64,000 nt of DNA, taken from Branchiostoma floridae. Lineage: Eukaryota > Chordata > Leptocardii > Amphioxiformes > Branchiostomatidae. A model generated the notes under the pieces. The model had not been told where the DNA came from. It did not search any database and worked only from the letters and a program-made list of their open reading frames with translations. This document shows, in pieces, positions 36,801 through 44,579 of this stretch (within the stretch, counting starts at the first letter, position 1; every line of letters begins with the position of its first letter). The position numbers were made by a program, and so were the translations under genes. The stretch lies in contig NC_049981.1 in assembly GCF_000003815.2 (NCBI RefSeq), positions 9,455,673 through 9,519,672 of the forward strand, given 5' to 3'.

Positions 36801-39395
36801 GAAGGAGAAGAAGCTTTACTTAAGGAGTGCATTAGCTCAGGTCAACCCAAACACAGTCAGATTACCAGAGCGAAAAGGAGAACAGACTCATCTCAAATGC
36901 CAGCTGCTTCGCAAGAACCAACAACTTCTCACCAGGGAAAGAGAGGGAAAGTTTCCAGTAAAAGTTCAAAACCGAACGCGTACGGAACACAAGAGAAAGG
37001 AATCCCAAATGGTTCTTCTTCTCCGAGTCCCTCTCCCACAGACTCCAACACCCTCCCACCAGCATCACCTCTAACCGTAGAAAACCTTCGCCTTCTGAAT
37101 GGAACTGCTGAATGCCCAGAAGTCCCCGCGGACATCCCCTCCGACTCGTCGAACCGCTCCCTTCCAAGTGACTCGGAGATGAAACACCCGGCACGACCCA
37201 GGATAGTCAAACCCACTGACAAAGACTCGATGGAGGCAAAACGAAGAGAAGAGTCCGCAAAGTCCGTCAAGGGAAAGAAAAAGGTGTACAAAAGCCCTAT
37301 GTCCCGAATGAAGACTGATAGCCCTAGAGCAAAGGAAAAGTCTTTTGTGATATCCAGAGAAAGCCCTGCTACACCGAGAGAGAAATCGTTCGTGATCTCA
37401 AAGGAAAAATCATTTGTCATCTCATCTGGTAAGCCATCAGGCAGTACTCCTTCTAAAACACCAGCGAGGCCAAGTACGAATGTTAGTCCACCAGGAAGAA
37501 CAACTCAAAAGAACGTGGTTTCAAGAAGTCCTAGGGAACAGGGATCAAGGTCAGCAAGGTTGTCCTCTCCGAAAACAAGTCCTCGGGCAGGTGTGACATC
37601 GCGAACACCGCCCAAGTCTTCTCAACCACCAAAAATTCAAACTCCACAGCAGAGGAGGATGGAAGCAGGGAGGGGGAAGGAGATGGCAGGCAAACGTGGG
37701 GAAAGTCCTCGCGGCCGCACTGCTGCACAGAGTAAGGTCCCAACAGGTGTACGGTCACCAGCAAAAATGTCGCCACTCAAACAACTCGGCAGGAAAGGGT
37801 CAGCAGAAGAGGACAGGCCCGCCCTTGTGAAACAATCCACCTTCGTCAAAGATGCCCCCACACCTTCATTACAGAAACAGATGGAACAGGCTGCAAAAAA
37901 CGATGCAGGCCAGCTGAAGAAGGAGGCAGCTGGTAACAAGAAGGCCCCGAAGAAGGCTCCTTCTAGTGAGTCTTTAAGAGAGATGAGGGGAAAACCCGCA
38001 CAAAGAGCAACCCCACAAAAGACTCAGTCGATAGACTCACTAGTTAAGAGCACACGCTCTGGGTCACCGCACCTACGTGGACCTCCCAAAATGCCTTCTG
38101 CTGACTCGATCAGAGGAACCAAATCCACCCCCAAAAAGTCTTTCTCTCGGGCGGAATCTACAGAGTCCTTGAAAAGTAATTCATCAGCAGCGTCCAAATC
38201 TAGCAGGTCTAGTGGTAAAAAGGGGCCGTTTTCCAAAGTTGGAGGAGCAACAAAAGAACCAGCTCCATGGAAACGATCGCTTAACAACTTTATGTCGCAT
38301 GGCGAGGAGAAATCAGTTACAAGTGCGAAACAAGCCTTAGAGAATCGCGAAAAACAAGACAGCGTGAAACCAAAAATGACAAGAAGCGGCACCCTAGTGT
38401 TGTCAAAAGGGCCAGAAGAGTCAAAACCAACAACAAGGGGGAACTCTTGGAGGAAGATTCCATCTGCAATAGGGGTTGACATCAAGCCTGAGAATACAGA
38501 ACAACTAAGCCTTAAAACATCCAGTACATTTAGTATTAGCCCAAACAGTGCGCATGTGAAGGGGCCACTAGAAGAGCAAGTACAACAACAAGTCAACGAG
38601 CCTGATAGTGACAGTGGCGACAGCCCAGATGAAGAAGAGGACCATCTCGCCGTGCTAGAAGCAGAGTTAGAAACAGAAGTTAACGAAGAGGCAGAGGTTT
38701 CGATCGAAAATGAAACCTTCGTAGAGCTGGACAGTCCAACGCGGTCCACAGCAAGCAGCGAGTTCACCATCTCAATAGAAGAGAAGACTGTGACAAGGAA
38801 TATACAAGTGTCTGGGAGAGCGAGTAAGACTGGAAGCGGGGCTGATACACCCGATGACATTGAAGACATCTGGGTCAGAAGGGATGAAGGGTTTGAGAAC
38901 ATTGTACAGCAAGAGGCGCTACTGTTAGCGCAGGAACTTGAACAGATGGCACTAGAACGGTTAGACCAAGAGAGGGAAGAAGAAGTAAAGGCACAGGACG
39001 AGAACATAAAAGGAATTGAGAGAGAGGATACAGAGAGAGGTAGTCCTGGGGAGGGAAGGAATCAGTCGGGCGGCATGGGTTTCAGGAAGACTCCAAACTC
39101 CTCGCCAGCGGATTCTGACCGACCAGAGGGGTTACCGTTTGGGCGATCGAGAACGCCGCCCCTCAACAGTAGTAAGAACTCGTCACCATCTTCAGGCAAC
39201 TCGGCTACCGCCCTGGTGTCGCCGTTCAACTACAGCCCGCCCAAACATGACAGGGAGGCGGCTGGTAGAACGTCCAGGATCCCCATGGCAACGGTAGCTA
39301 GGGGCAGCCCCACCCAGCAACGGCAGAGGAAGGGTCCAGGAGAGTCAGGATCAGAAGGGAGCGAAAAGGCAACTTACCTTGTCACATCCGTCTGA
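4180..39395 (+). CDS. APC: APC (adenomatous polyposis coli) homologue, 5' partial, eleven exons in window
   Basis: Scaffold of the cytoplasmic beta-catenin destruction complex in Wnt signalling; it also binds microtubules through EB1. Exons chain in phase: 4180-4288, 18010-18204, 19614-19724, 19883-20245, 20571-20666, 21236-21353, 22372-22467 (probable cassette), 23257-23411, 29990-30071, 30562-30663, 31654-39395, giving about 3055 residues in the window. In order I see: N-terminal coiled coil (EYEAKKIREEMEER); VEMVYSLLSMLGTHDKDD, nearly identical to human; armadillo repeats to about 32460; 15-aa beta-catenin repeats (TPINFSLKYSDEAL, 33355; EPTNFSLRY, 33603); eight 20-aa repeats (TP-x-x-FSR-x-SSLSSL type) from 34208 to 36800; the inhibitory motif SPSDLPDSPSQSMP (34672); SAMP (Axin-binding) motifs at 35122 and 35494; a basic Ser/Pro-rich tail; SRIP (EB1 SxIP-type) at 39274; and C-terminal YLVTSV (PDZ ligand). 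The first exons lie upstream of the window. The identification is very secure. Confidence 0.97.
4957..5265. repeat. Minisatellite, about five 60-bp units
   Basis: Units share catcaggaactgtccc, tgtagttaacaat and gactttggttgtt. Spacing is about 60 bp and divergence rises toward the right. Confidence 0.85.
5708..5715 (+). promoter_or_regulatory. TATA box of a candidate internal promoter
   Basis: TATATAAG lies 43 bases before an ATG (5751) and just downstream of a locally CpG-rich stretch (about 5510-5660) that also carries a TGAGTCA (AP-1-like) site near 5645. It lies inside a 13.7 kb APC intron. This is a reading from base pattern only. Confidence 0.5.
5751..5780 (+). CDS. Candidate alternative first exon, 10 codons, in phase with APC exon at 18010
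   Basis: ATG opens MSTDKIMRIK and is followed by a consensus donor (AAG|gtacgt). It ends in phase 0 and the next APC exon (18010) begins in phase 0, so splicing would give an APC lacking the earliest coiled coil. The TATA box upstream supports a transcription start. It might belong to another transcript. Confidence 0.4.
7510..7575. repeat. (TGTA)n microsatellite
   Basis: Repeated TGTATGTATG runs interrupted by TAAA. Confidence 0.8.
8747..9340. repeat. 27-bp minisatellite with RE1-like core (left part)
   Basis: About 22 units of 26-27 bp: core TTCAGCACCAGGGACAGG plus spacer gaaagtgtt. Variants include TTCAGTACC, TTTAGCACC and TTCAGAACTAAAG. The array breaks at 9340 and resumes at 16219. Confidence 0.95.
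9341..10087. mobile_element. TIR element 1 (747 bp) of a tandem pair
   Basis: It starts GTAGTCAATCCCGCGTCACT and ends CTATAGTGGACTCGGGATA; the ends form an imperfect inverted repeat (ATCCCG-GTC-ACTATAGC). Its first about 65 bp and last about 70 bp match those of the adjacent larger element. A poly-T/CT tract is at about 9920-9948. No transposase. Confidence 0.75.
10088..16218. mobile_element. TIR element 2 (6.1 kb), head-to-tail with element 1
   Basis: It has the same ends as element 1 and abuts it without a gap. It is more CpG-rich than the surrounding intron. It contains a 115-bp tandem array at 14310-15204. No transposase-like reading frame is seen, so it is non-autonomous or decayed. Confidence 0.7.
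14310..15204. repeat. Eight-copy 115-bp tandem array
   Basis: Units share gacaggtcatcagcttgcgg, acttccctcccgtctcaagc and agatgcgcggcctgtagcc, spaced about 115-118 bp, nearly identical. It lies inside TIR element 2. Confidence 0.93.
16219..16366. repeat. 27-bp minisatellite with RE1-like core (right part)
   Basis: About five to six further units directly after the transposon end, completing the array interrupted at 9340. Confidence 0.93.
17308..17690. repeat. Three-copy about 150-bp tandem repeat
   Basis: taaactattgataaacaa recurs at about 17309, 17462 and 17613, followed by gagcatttttatt. Confidence 0.8.
17820..17858 (+). pseudogene. Degenerate duplicate of the 5' end of APC exon 18010
   Basis: The stretch beginning ttctaagagatgatgtttttcc before an AG acceptor reads YSLQNDIAWRRV then TAA. 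It closely copies the start of the real exon 190 bp downstream (YSLQNDMARRQ...), including the preceding intron. The stop codon and changed residues make it a dead copy. Confidence 0.7.
18010..18204 (+). CDS. APC: APC exon (YSLQNDMARRQLEYEAKK...)
   Basis: Acceptor ctcacag, 65 codons, phase 0 at both ends, donor AAG|gtgtgt. It matches human FSLQTDMTRRQLEYEARQ. The last 75 nt are the first of seven tandem copies, so the true 3' boundary could lie at any of several identical donors. Confidence 0.92.
18130..18830 (+). repeat. Seven tandem copies of the 3' 75 nt of an APC exon with 28/30-nt spacers
   Basis: Copies begin at 18130 (inside the exon), 18233, 18338, 18441, 18546, 18651 and 18756; each is 75 nt, 25 codons (VQRVRMIEAEMLRIQQTLAQ...). 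The spacers are 28, 30, 28, 30, 30 and 30 nt; every one begins gtgtgt and ends tttaccaag. Copies 2 and 4 read QKVR and the others QRVR. Copy 7 ends EDNAK|gtatat rather than EDSTK|gtgtgt and so may carry the ancestral exon end. Confidence 0.92.
19614..19724 (+). CDS. APC: APC exon, divergent linker
   Basis: Acceptor acatgcag, 37 codons in phase 0 (AQVERRDTGLCEV...), donor CAG|gttagt. It is hydrophilic with little similarity to human, as expected for the linker between coiled coil and armadillo domain. It is supported by splice sites and phase. Confidence 0.75.
19883..20245 (+). CDS. APC: APC exon, Gln/Ser/Pro-rich linker
   Basis: Acceptor ttgacacag, 121 codons in phase 0, donor AAG|gtataa. 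It holds a Gln/Ser-rich, low-complexity stretch (SQSVLQQSSQYAMQ...). It falls in the linker that is poorly conserved in APC proteins. Confidence 0.8.
20571..20666 (+). CDS. APC: APC exon (PSETASVMSF...RRLAPQQLGTK)
   Basis: Acceptor cctacag, 32 codons in phase 0, donor AAG|gtactc. It aligns with human HETASVLS...PRRLTSHLGTK, which also ends at an exon boundary before VEMVYSLLS. Confidence 0.9.
21236..21353 (+). CDS. APC: APC exon (VEMVYSLLSMLGTHDKDD...)
   Basis: Acceptor tgtccag, donor TCAG|gtaatc, ends in phase 1. It is almost identical to human APC through CIAMRQS. Confidence 0.96.
22372..22467 (+). CDS. APC: APC 96-nt exon, probably alternatively spliced
   Basis: Acceptor gggcccag after a C/T-rich tract; donor CTGG|gtaggt. 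It enters and leaves in phase 1, so inclusion adds 32 residues (ELKCVNTQDYALKTILALSN...) and skipping keeps the frame from RQS-G to CLPLL. It sits where human APC carries its small alternative exon (called 9A/10A); homology to that exon is untested. Confidence 0.7.
22953..23101. mobile_element. MITE-like inverted repeat
   Basis: cagataggtgtcg-type left arm and gcatctgttagcagtgacac right arm are reverse complements around an AT-rich centre. A related piece occurs near 56285-56330. Confidence 0.65.
23257..23411 (+). CDS. APC: APC exon, start of armadillo region
   Basis: Acceptor cccctctcag, donor CAG|gtgggg. It encodes CLPLLIQLLHG...LGNSRGSKDARARA, close to human. It ends in phase 0. Confidence 0.95.
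23456..23705. mobile_element. hAT-type MITE with 8-bp target duplication
   Basis: Perfect 16-bp terminal repeats (CAGGGTTGTAGCCAGC) enclose 250 bp. Flanks CCCGGTAG (left) and CCTGGTAG (right) differ at one base. CAGGG ends with an 8-bp duplication are typical of the hAT superfamily. Confidence 0.8.
23969..24150. mobile_element. Two divergent tRNA-derived SINE heads
   Basis: On the minus strand near 23969-24030: GTGGCCTTGTGGTTAGGGTT with GAGTCCAAATCCC. On the plus strand near 24072-24150: GTGGCCTTGTTGTTAGG with GGTTCGAGTCCC, a canonical B box. Confidence 0.6.
24160..29100. other. APC intron interior without recognised exon
   Basis: About 4.9 kb of AT-rich sequence. SINE-like fragments lie near 24920-25060 and 25310. 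No gene is seen. Confidence 0.5.
24841..24879. repeat. (GT)n microsatellite
   Basis: An uninterrupted GT run of about 38 bp. Confidence 0.95.
29164..29325 (+). CDS. Candidate CpG-rich alternative APC exon
   Basis: An ATG opens 54 codons (MPGRVTGRSPLCVT...) ending TACCTAAAG|gtatcc in phase 0, compatible with the phase-0 exon at 29990. CpG density is much higher than in the surrounding intron. It could be a first exon, or an internal exon starting at 29140 after ...gcatcgaag, also phase 0. There is no recognisable homology. Confidence 0.3.
29465..29700 (+). mobile_element. tRNA-derived SINE
   Basis: cctaggttcaaatcttgtc resembles a B box. The body has gtccttgggaaaggtacttt and cactcgacccaggtgtaaaa, also found (diverged or inverted) near 4740, 24960 and 43690. 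Confidence 0.6.
29990..30071 (+). CDS. APC: APC exon (EARVLRLLEQIRAYCDA...)
   Basis: Acceptor cctgtccag, donor AAAG|gtaatg, phase 0 in and phase 1 out. It aligns with human REIRVLHLLEQIRAYCE. The preceding intron is 6.6 kb. Confidence 0.94.
30562..30663 (+). CDS. APC: APC exon (armadillo; ALMKLSFDEEHRQAM)
   Basis: Acceptor atcccatag, donor CTAG|gtaagg, phase 1 in and out. It aligns with human VLMKLSFDEEHRHAMNEL. Confidence 0.95.
31654..39395 (+). CDS. APC: APC terminal exon (armadillo repeats to stop)
   Basis: Acceptor ttgttttcag, 7742 nt, stop TGA at 39393-39395. The open frame runs upstream into the intron, but homology starts at GGLHAVAELLQVD, directly after the acceptor. Armadillo repeats run to about 32460. 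20-aa repeats start near 34208, 34545, 34878, 35304 (degenerate), 35797, 36040, 36565 and 36733. SAMP motifs are at 35122 (SAAMP) and 35494 (SAMP); a third site at 36813 reads SGQP. EKSFVIS occurs three times near 37335-37425. The C terminus is YLVTSV. In human the corresponding sequence is split by several introns before the long last exon, so introns look lost here. Confidence 0.97.
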
Positions 39396-40807
39396 TGTTT
39401 CAATAGTGGACTGTGACAAGGCAAGTTGCCTTTAAGTTGTCGTGACTCTGATGTTGAGCTTGACTATGGATAGTGACTCTCCTTTTCATAGACTCTTGAA
39501 TGTATCGGTTCTCAAACTTACAAATATTGACGTGTATGATTATGAAAAACGAAGAGTCTCTGACAAAATCCTATTGTTTGTCAATTGCTTTTGGTACAGA
39601 ATTGAAAGGAAGGATTCGCAATTTGTAGCTCAGTGAATGCAATGCACAGTTACTGTCACACAGGACGCAATCACTTCAAGTTGAAATTTTGCAATGATGT
39701 TTATAGTATTTCATAAAGAGTCACACCAGATCTACCTGTATCAAAGTTTTTTGCAATGTTTGTACAGTATTCGAGCTGCTTATATTGTGGTTAGCTCCTA
39801 AAAGTGGAGGAAAACAGTATTGTTTATGTAAATGCTTGAAGTATATTATGCATTTGCCAAGAAGCCACAACAGATAGCAGAAGACATGAGTTTTTTCTAC
39901 GTTTATCACGAAGATATAACTATGGTGTAGAGCACTATTCAGTTTGATATAATTGTCCATATAGATATTAGAGGATGCAAATATTTAAAGGGGTTTGTTC
40001 ATAACCCAGATTTTTGTGTCAATTCTCAGTGAATCCCTTTTTGTTAACCATCTGGAGACGCATTTTATACAGAGTATTCACATATCTTGTGAATTAAATA
40101 GCATTTCCTACAAAAAAAGCTCTCAGATTTCTAGTTTAAAAGACTTGTATTTCGTCACCCCTTTGTATGTCTGCAAAACAACTTAATGCAAAGTCTCACA
40201 TGTGCCTGCTAGAAGCGCTTTTAATTCCTCTTGCAAATATTATCATTACAATGTAGATAGACTGCTTTGCTATATGATAGTTCAAATAGAACTGATGCAA
40301 CAGTGCCAATCATGTATTAAATTAGAGCTTTTCAGAGAAAACAAAATTGGTATGGCAAGACTAGATCTATTATATAGTAATCATATTTTCTTTGATAATA
40401 CCCTTATTTGAATTAGGACATTTAAATTTTCCCTTTCTTGTTGTCTTGCCACTTACTTTGTTTTCTTTGAAAGAGAAAAATTTAGAAATCATGAAAAAAA
40501 AAGTCATGATGACAAAAATTATCTGTAAGAATGTGGAAAATATAGCATGTCCCCTAAGATGTACTTTACTTTTTTTTGGCTATGCTCTCAGGGAGCGAGC
40601 CTTATTTCTTTTGTTTCTCCCTCTGCCTTTGTATGATTTTTTTGTTGAGATTATTTTCCTATGACGCTGTATGTACATTTTGCTGGTGTCAGACACATTT
40701 GACTGTAAGAAGAGAGAGGAAACAAAACTTGTTGTATGTATGTATGTTGTCTGTACAGTCTTACCATGTTCCGGACATATAACTTATTGTCGCAGCAATA
40801 TAATAAA
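39396..40807 (+). other. APC: APC 3' untranslated region
   Basis: About 1.4 kb of AT-rich sequence without a credible gene runs from the stop codon to an AATAAA. It has several T-rich and ATTTA-like stretches. Confidence 0.7.
40802..40807 (+). terminator. Poly(A) signal AATAAA for APC
   Basis: AATAAA in a plus-strand AT-rich context, followed by a T-rich stretch (atatcttgttctttt) within 40 nt. Confidence 0.65.
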
Positions 40808-40829
40808 AATGCTCATTTGAAAAATATCT

Positions 40830-41820
40830 TGTTCTTTTCATGAATAGTTTTGTGAGTCAATGGATATTAAAGTACATTACACACAACTTATACTATAGTG
40901 ACAGGATTCTTAATCATAAAAAAATGCTTCCATTAATGGTAAAAGAATATCTAAGGGACCAACAAAAAAAGGTCACTCATTGGCCAGATGGTCCTGATGT
41001 AAAGGTACAGATTTGACTGATAACACATTTGGGACTACTGCTAGATAATTTCAAAAAATAATACTCTGAGCCACAAGTAGATCTAGAATTAAATGATAAT
41101 TTCATACTTAAGAGGTAAATGCTGCCCATCTTTTTCAGATATCAACACAAGTTTGGTTTTGACCTTGGAGAAGTAAATTAAATATGCTTCCTACAAGCAC
41201 CTGAGAACGTGTAGCTAATACTGTCCCTGGTAAAATCCTAATAGAAATACACTTGGTGTAAATAGTGTTGGTCTACAAAGTACTGTTCGGGGTTCCTTTA
41301 TTTTGCTATTCAACCCAAAAAGAAGTACAAAATACACAGAATGCAAGACAGTCTTCTTTAAAACTGGTTTTAAAACAGGATAGGGAAAACAGTAATATTC
41401 TGGTATTCAGTGTGTTTTTTTAACTCAACTTGGTCATGTAGGTTGCAGTCTCACAGTGACACCTATCTTGCCTTGTTGGTACTGCAGTGTATTGTTTCAG
41501 CAAACAATATACTAGTACATGTACTAATATTAGGAATACATACATAGTGCTCTTTCAAACCCAAAGTGTTCGACAGGCCATAGTCCTAAAATGGGAAGTT
41601 GCTGTATTCATTGCATTGGCAATTTGACTTTCCAGAATCCTATATATAGTGTAAAGAAAGAAGAAATGGCTACTGGTTTTGATGATCGGTTAGAAAATCA
41701 AGGGATTGAATTACGAAGCCACAACTGCCAGTGACTTTTAAAGAAAGCCATAAACATTAAAAGTGACTGAACTGGTAGATATAGAAGATACATTTTAGAA
41801 GCCAAGATTCAATGATATAT
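40830..41820. other. Convergent APC/SRP19 intergenic region
   Basis: AT-rich, with the SRP19 3' UTR in its right half. I see no other gene. Confidence 0.5.
41297..41302 (-). terminator. Possible SRP19 poly(A) signal
   Basis: AATAAA on the minus strand about 520 nt past the stop; the nearest clear candidate I see. Confidence 0.35.
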
Positions 41821-41951
41821 CTATCTCTTCCCCTTCTTCTTTCCCTTCTTGCCCTTGTCACCACCCTGCTGTGAAGAAGCGCCCCCTGACGCATGTACCC
41901 GGGTCTTCAGCTTGGGAATGGTTTCTGCTACATACAGGTACACAGACTTCC
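41821..41951 (-). CDS. SRP19: SRP19 exon 5
   Basis: Acceptor ctgtccag; encodes RKSVYLYVAETIPKLKTR and a Lys-rich tail, stop TAG. Confidence 0.95.
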
Positions 41952-44579
41952 CTGGACAGAACAAAAGCAAGACTGCACAGTAAGACACAGGAACAATGCA
42001 CAAAAATAGCTGACCTCTATATTCACATACACCTAGGCTATAGGTTGGTATCAAATTATATATAACAACATTCATGATTTGGTTCTGGATTAAAGTTGAA
42101 CTGTAGTTTTAAACACAAGCAATAAACTTAAGACATCAATAAAAAAATAAAAATTGACAGAACTATGCCAACACTATATAAATACACATATAACATTGGT
42201 GGATAATCGAATGAACAAATAATAACCCTGTTAAAATTGCCCAAAAGAATCACAATAAGAGAATAGACATCCCAGTTCCTTCCAAATTCCTGCATAAGAA
42301 AGGCAGCTTCAGAAGCAATTCCCCATTAAATTCATTTAAAGCGATTGTGATACTATTAAGAATGCCTGTGCCCCTCAGGCGTCGCCAAAAATTGAACTTT
42401 GCTAGAGTAGGGCAAACACCGGACGACCTCGCTAAATACTTGCACAAAGATGACAAATTAGCCCTTGAAATTAGGAAAAGAAACTTATGATACTCTTGCT
42501 TTGAGACTTCAAAAACGGAAATCCTCATAGAAAGATGACATGTTACCATTAGGCATTACAAAGATAGGTGGCCACATGTGCAAGTATGACTTAGCTAATG
42601 TGAAAGAGTGAAGAGTCACAATACGTACTGTTAGGATACTTGTCATTTACTGGTGAGCCATCGTCATTCTTGAGCTGAACCCGGATCCGACCCCGTAGGT
42701 TTGGGTCTCTGTGAAACAGTTCTTTGGCGTACGCTTTGTTCTGCACGGTTCATAAAAAAAGAAAGGAAGGGAATGAAATCGTTAGCGCATTGAATTAAGG
42801 CACACGATTGGGAGGGCTGCAAGATACTTGTTTATAAAGTCTAATCAGTTTTAGCACGATCAGACTTTTAATATGTATAGTTTTAACCTATTCCAATTTG
42901 CTGTTTAGACATTGTAATCATATATTTATTCATTTTGATATTCATGCTACACGTCTTACTTGTACTTTTTATGTCACTATGTTTCTGAGATTAGCAATTA
43001 TGTAACTTTACACAATGTAAACAAGCCTGATAATTCGGCTTTCGAGCCGCAAGTTGGCTGTGAAGCAATAAACCATTCTCTCTCTCTCTATTTACAGGGC
43101 TGGAAATACTTTTATCTATTTACCTGCACTGGTGCAGTTACCTTTCAAAATTACCTGCACCCCAGAAATGTTACCTGCACCATTCAAATATACCCCAAAA
43201 GACCTTTTTTACTAATAACACAGGTAAGGGAGTACTGCCTTGCATAGAAAAAAACATAAAAAGTTACAACCTGTACTGCAAAGAAAAATCCACTTAAGAA
43301 CAGTCCATAACCTGGTGCAAGTTACGTGCAGGTAAACATCAGAAATACCTGCCATGCACAGCCCAACTTTTACCTGCACTAACAACGAACGTATGCAGGT
43401 GGTATTTCGAGCTACTCTCCAAGCAGAGGTTGGTGGGGAAAATCGTGTACCATACAGCTACTTGAATGTCATAAAGATTATAAAAAACACAACAGCTTAC
43501 CTCTAGTACAATAGTGAAGCCCCCAGCCTGTAACACATCTCTGATCTCTGTGGCTGTGGGGTTGTCTACTCCCTGGGTGGGACCAAACATCAGAACATTG
43601 GTGTGAGACAGAAGTGTGGGGTCGTGTGGCGCAACTATGTATGTTCCATAACCCAGAAGTCTTGTGTTAAAATTAGTTGTATCTTGTGCCCTTGGAAAAG
43701 GCACATAATACAACTTTCCTCACTTCACTCAGGTAGAAATGAGTACCTAGCTTCATTTAGGGTCATCCCTACAATAAGACGTTGAATGGAGGTCCCGTGT
43801 TTAAGGATAGCCACATCTCGAGTACGTCTAAGAACCCACCACACATACCAAAGAGAGTAAACTCAAAAAGTAAAAAAGGTCCTTCCCGGTGTGAACGGCT
43901 CAAAACCTACAGTCCTATGGCTACACCTGGCAATAACTGTTGTATTGAGGTCACCTGAGTTATTGCTGAGTTAACCCTTGCTGTGAAGACATCTGGTACA
44001 AATATCTCCCCAATAACAATAACAATGACAACAAACCTGTACAGAAAGCCCCTACCTTCTCCTGTGGGATCCTCCTGCCCTGTGGGATGGTCCTCCTACT
44101 GTTGATGTACGCAGGATAGATACAGATGAACCTATAGGGGGAAGAAGAAATAAGGAACTTCAAATTATTTACAACATGATAGGTATGATTTTATCCGTAC
44201 AGTTTCTCCTATCCAACCTTCATTTCTACCTTGTTGACCTCTAAACTTCCCTCTGAAATAAAGCTAGTACAGGAACGACGTTGCCGCAAAGCTGTGCAGG
44301 AAACTGTGACGTTAGAAAGGCATCAAATGTAATATTTTACAGACAAATTAAATAGACACAGACGCACTGCCCCCCTCCCCACCACCTACATGCATGTACC
44401 ATATGGCCGAATAAAATCTGCCGCCATATAGCCAGTATAGTGTGATTTTTAGGCGATTATCACGACCCCAGACTCTATTGAACGATTTGGCACGATGTAC
44501 AAGCTCAACGACAGTAAAATAAGCGAGAAAACTAAACTTTTTACCTGTCTTTATCGCTGTACGGTTTTTCCAGCGCCAT
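41821..44579 (-). CDS. SRP19: SRP19, 19 kDa subunit of the signal recognition particle, complete
   Basis: Binds SRP RNA helices 6 and 8 and prepares them for SRP54 during assembly of the particle that targets secretory proteins to the ER. Five minus-strand exons chain in phase: 44579-44545, 44131-44056, 43572-43501, 42740-42629, 41951-41821, giving 141 residues against 144 in human. Diagnostic stretches are RFICIYPAYINSRRTI, GRRIP, NPTATEI, GRIRVQLKNDDGSP and TIPKLKTR; the C terminus is Lys/Gly-rich (KGKKGKKKGKR), as in animals. It starts at MALEKPYSDKD, 35 nt before the first donor. It is tail-to-tail with APC, its neighbour in human too. All five exons are intact. Confidence 0.97.
42629..42740 (-). 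CDS. SRP19: SRP19 exon 4
   Basis: Acceptor accgtgcag, donor AACA|gtacgt; encodes NKAYAKELFHRDPNLRGRIR..., the RNA-binding core. Confidence 0.95.
43097..43375. mobile_element. MITE-like repeat rich in TTACCTGCAC
   Basis: cagggctggaaatact at the left and a matching ...gcacagccc at the right. Several direct and inverted ttacctgcac(c) motifs lie between. Confidence 0.5.
43501..43572 (-). CDS. SRP19: SRP19 exon 3
   Basis: Acceptor tcccacccag, donor GAG|gtaagc; 24 codons, GVDNPTATEIRDVLQ, phase 0. Confidence 0.95.
43620..43960 (+). mobile_element. SINE copy in SRP19 intron
   Basis: Shares cttgtgcccttggaaaaggc and tttcctcacttcactcaggt with the SINE at 29465. Confidence 0.5.
44056..44131 (-). CDS. 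SRP19: SRP19 exon 2
   Basis: Acceptor cccctatag, donor AAG|gtaggg; encodes FICIYPAYINSRRTI...GRRIPQEK. Confidence 0.95.
44545..44579 (-). CDS. SRP19: SRP19 exon 1
   Basis: ATG GCG CTG ... GACAG|gtaaaa; encodes MALEKPYSDKD and ends two bases into Arg. Confidence 0.9.

Noticed and set aside
38024-39007. 327-codon open frame on the minus strand
   Set aside because: Mirror of the Ser/Glu-rich APC coding exon; no independent signal and the plus frame has clear homology.
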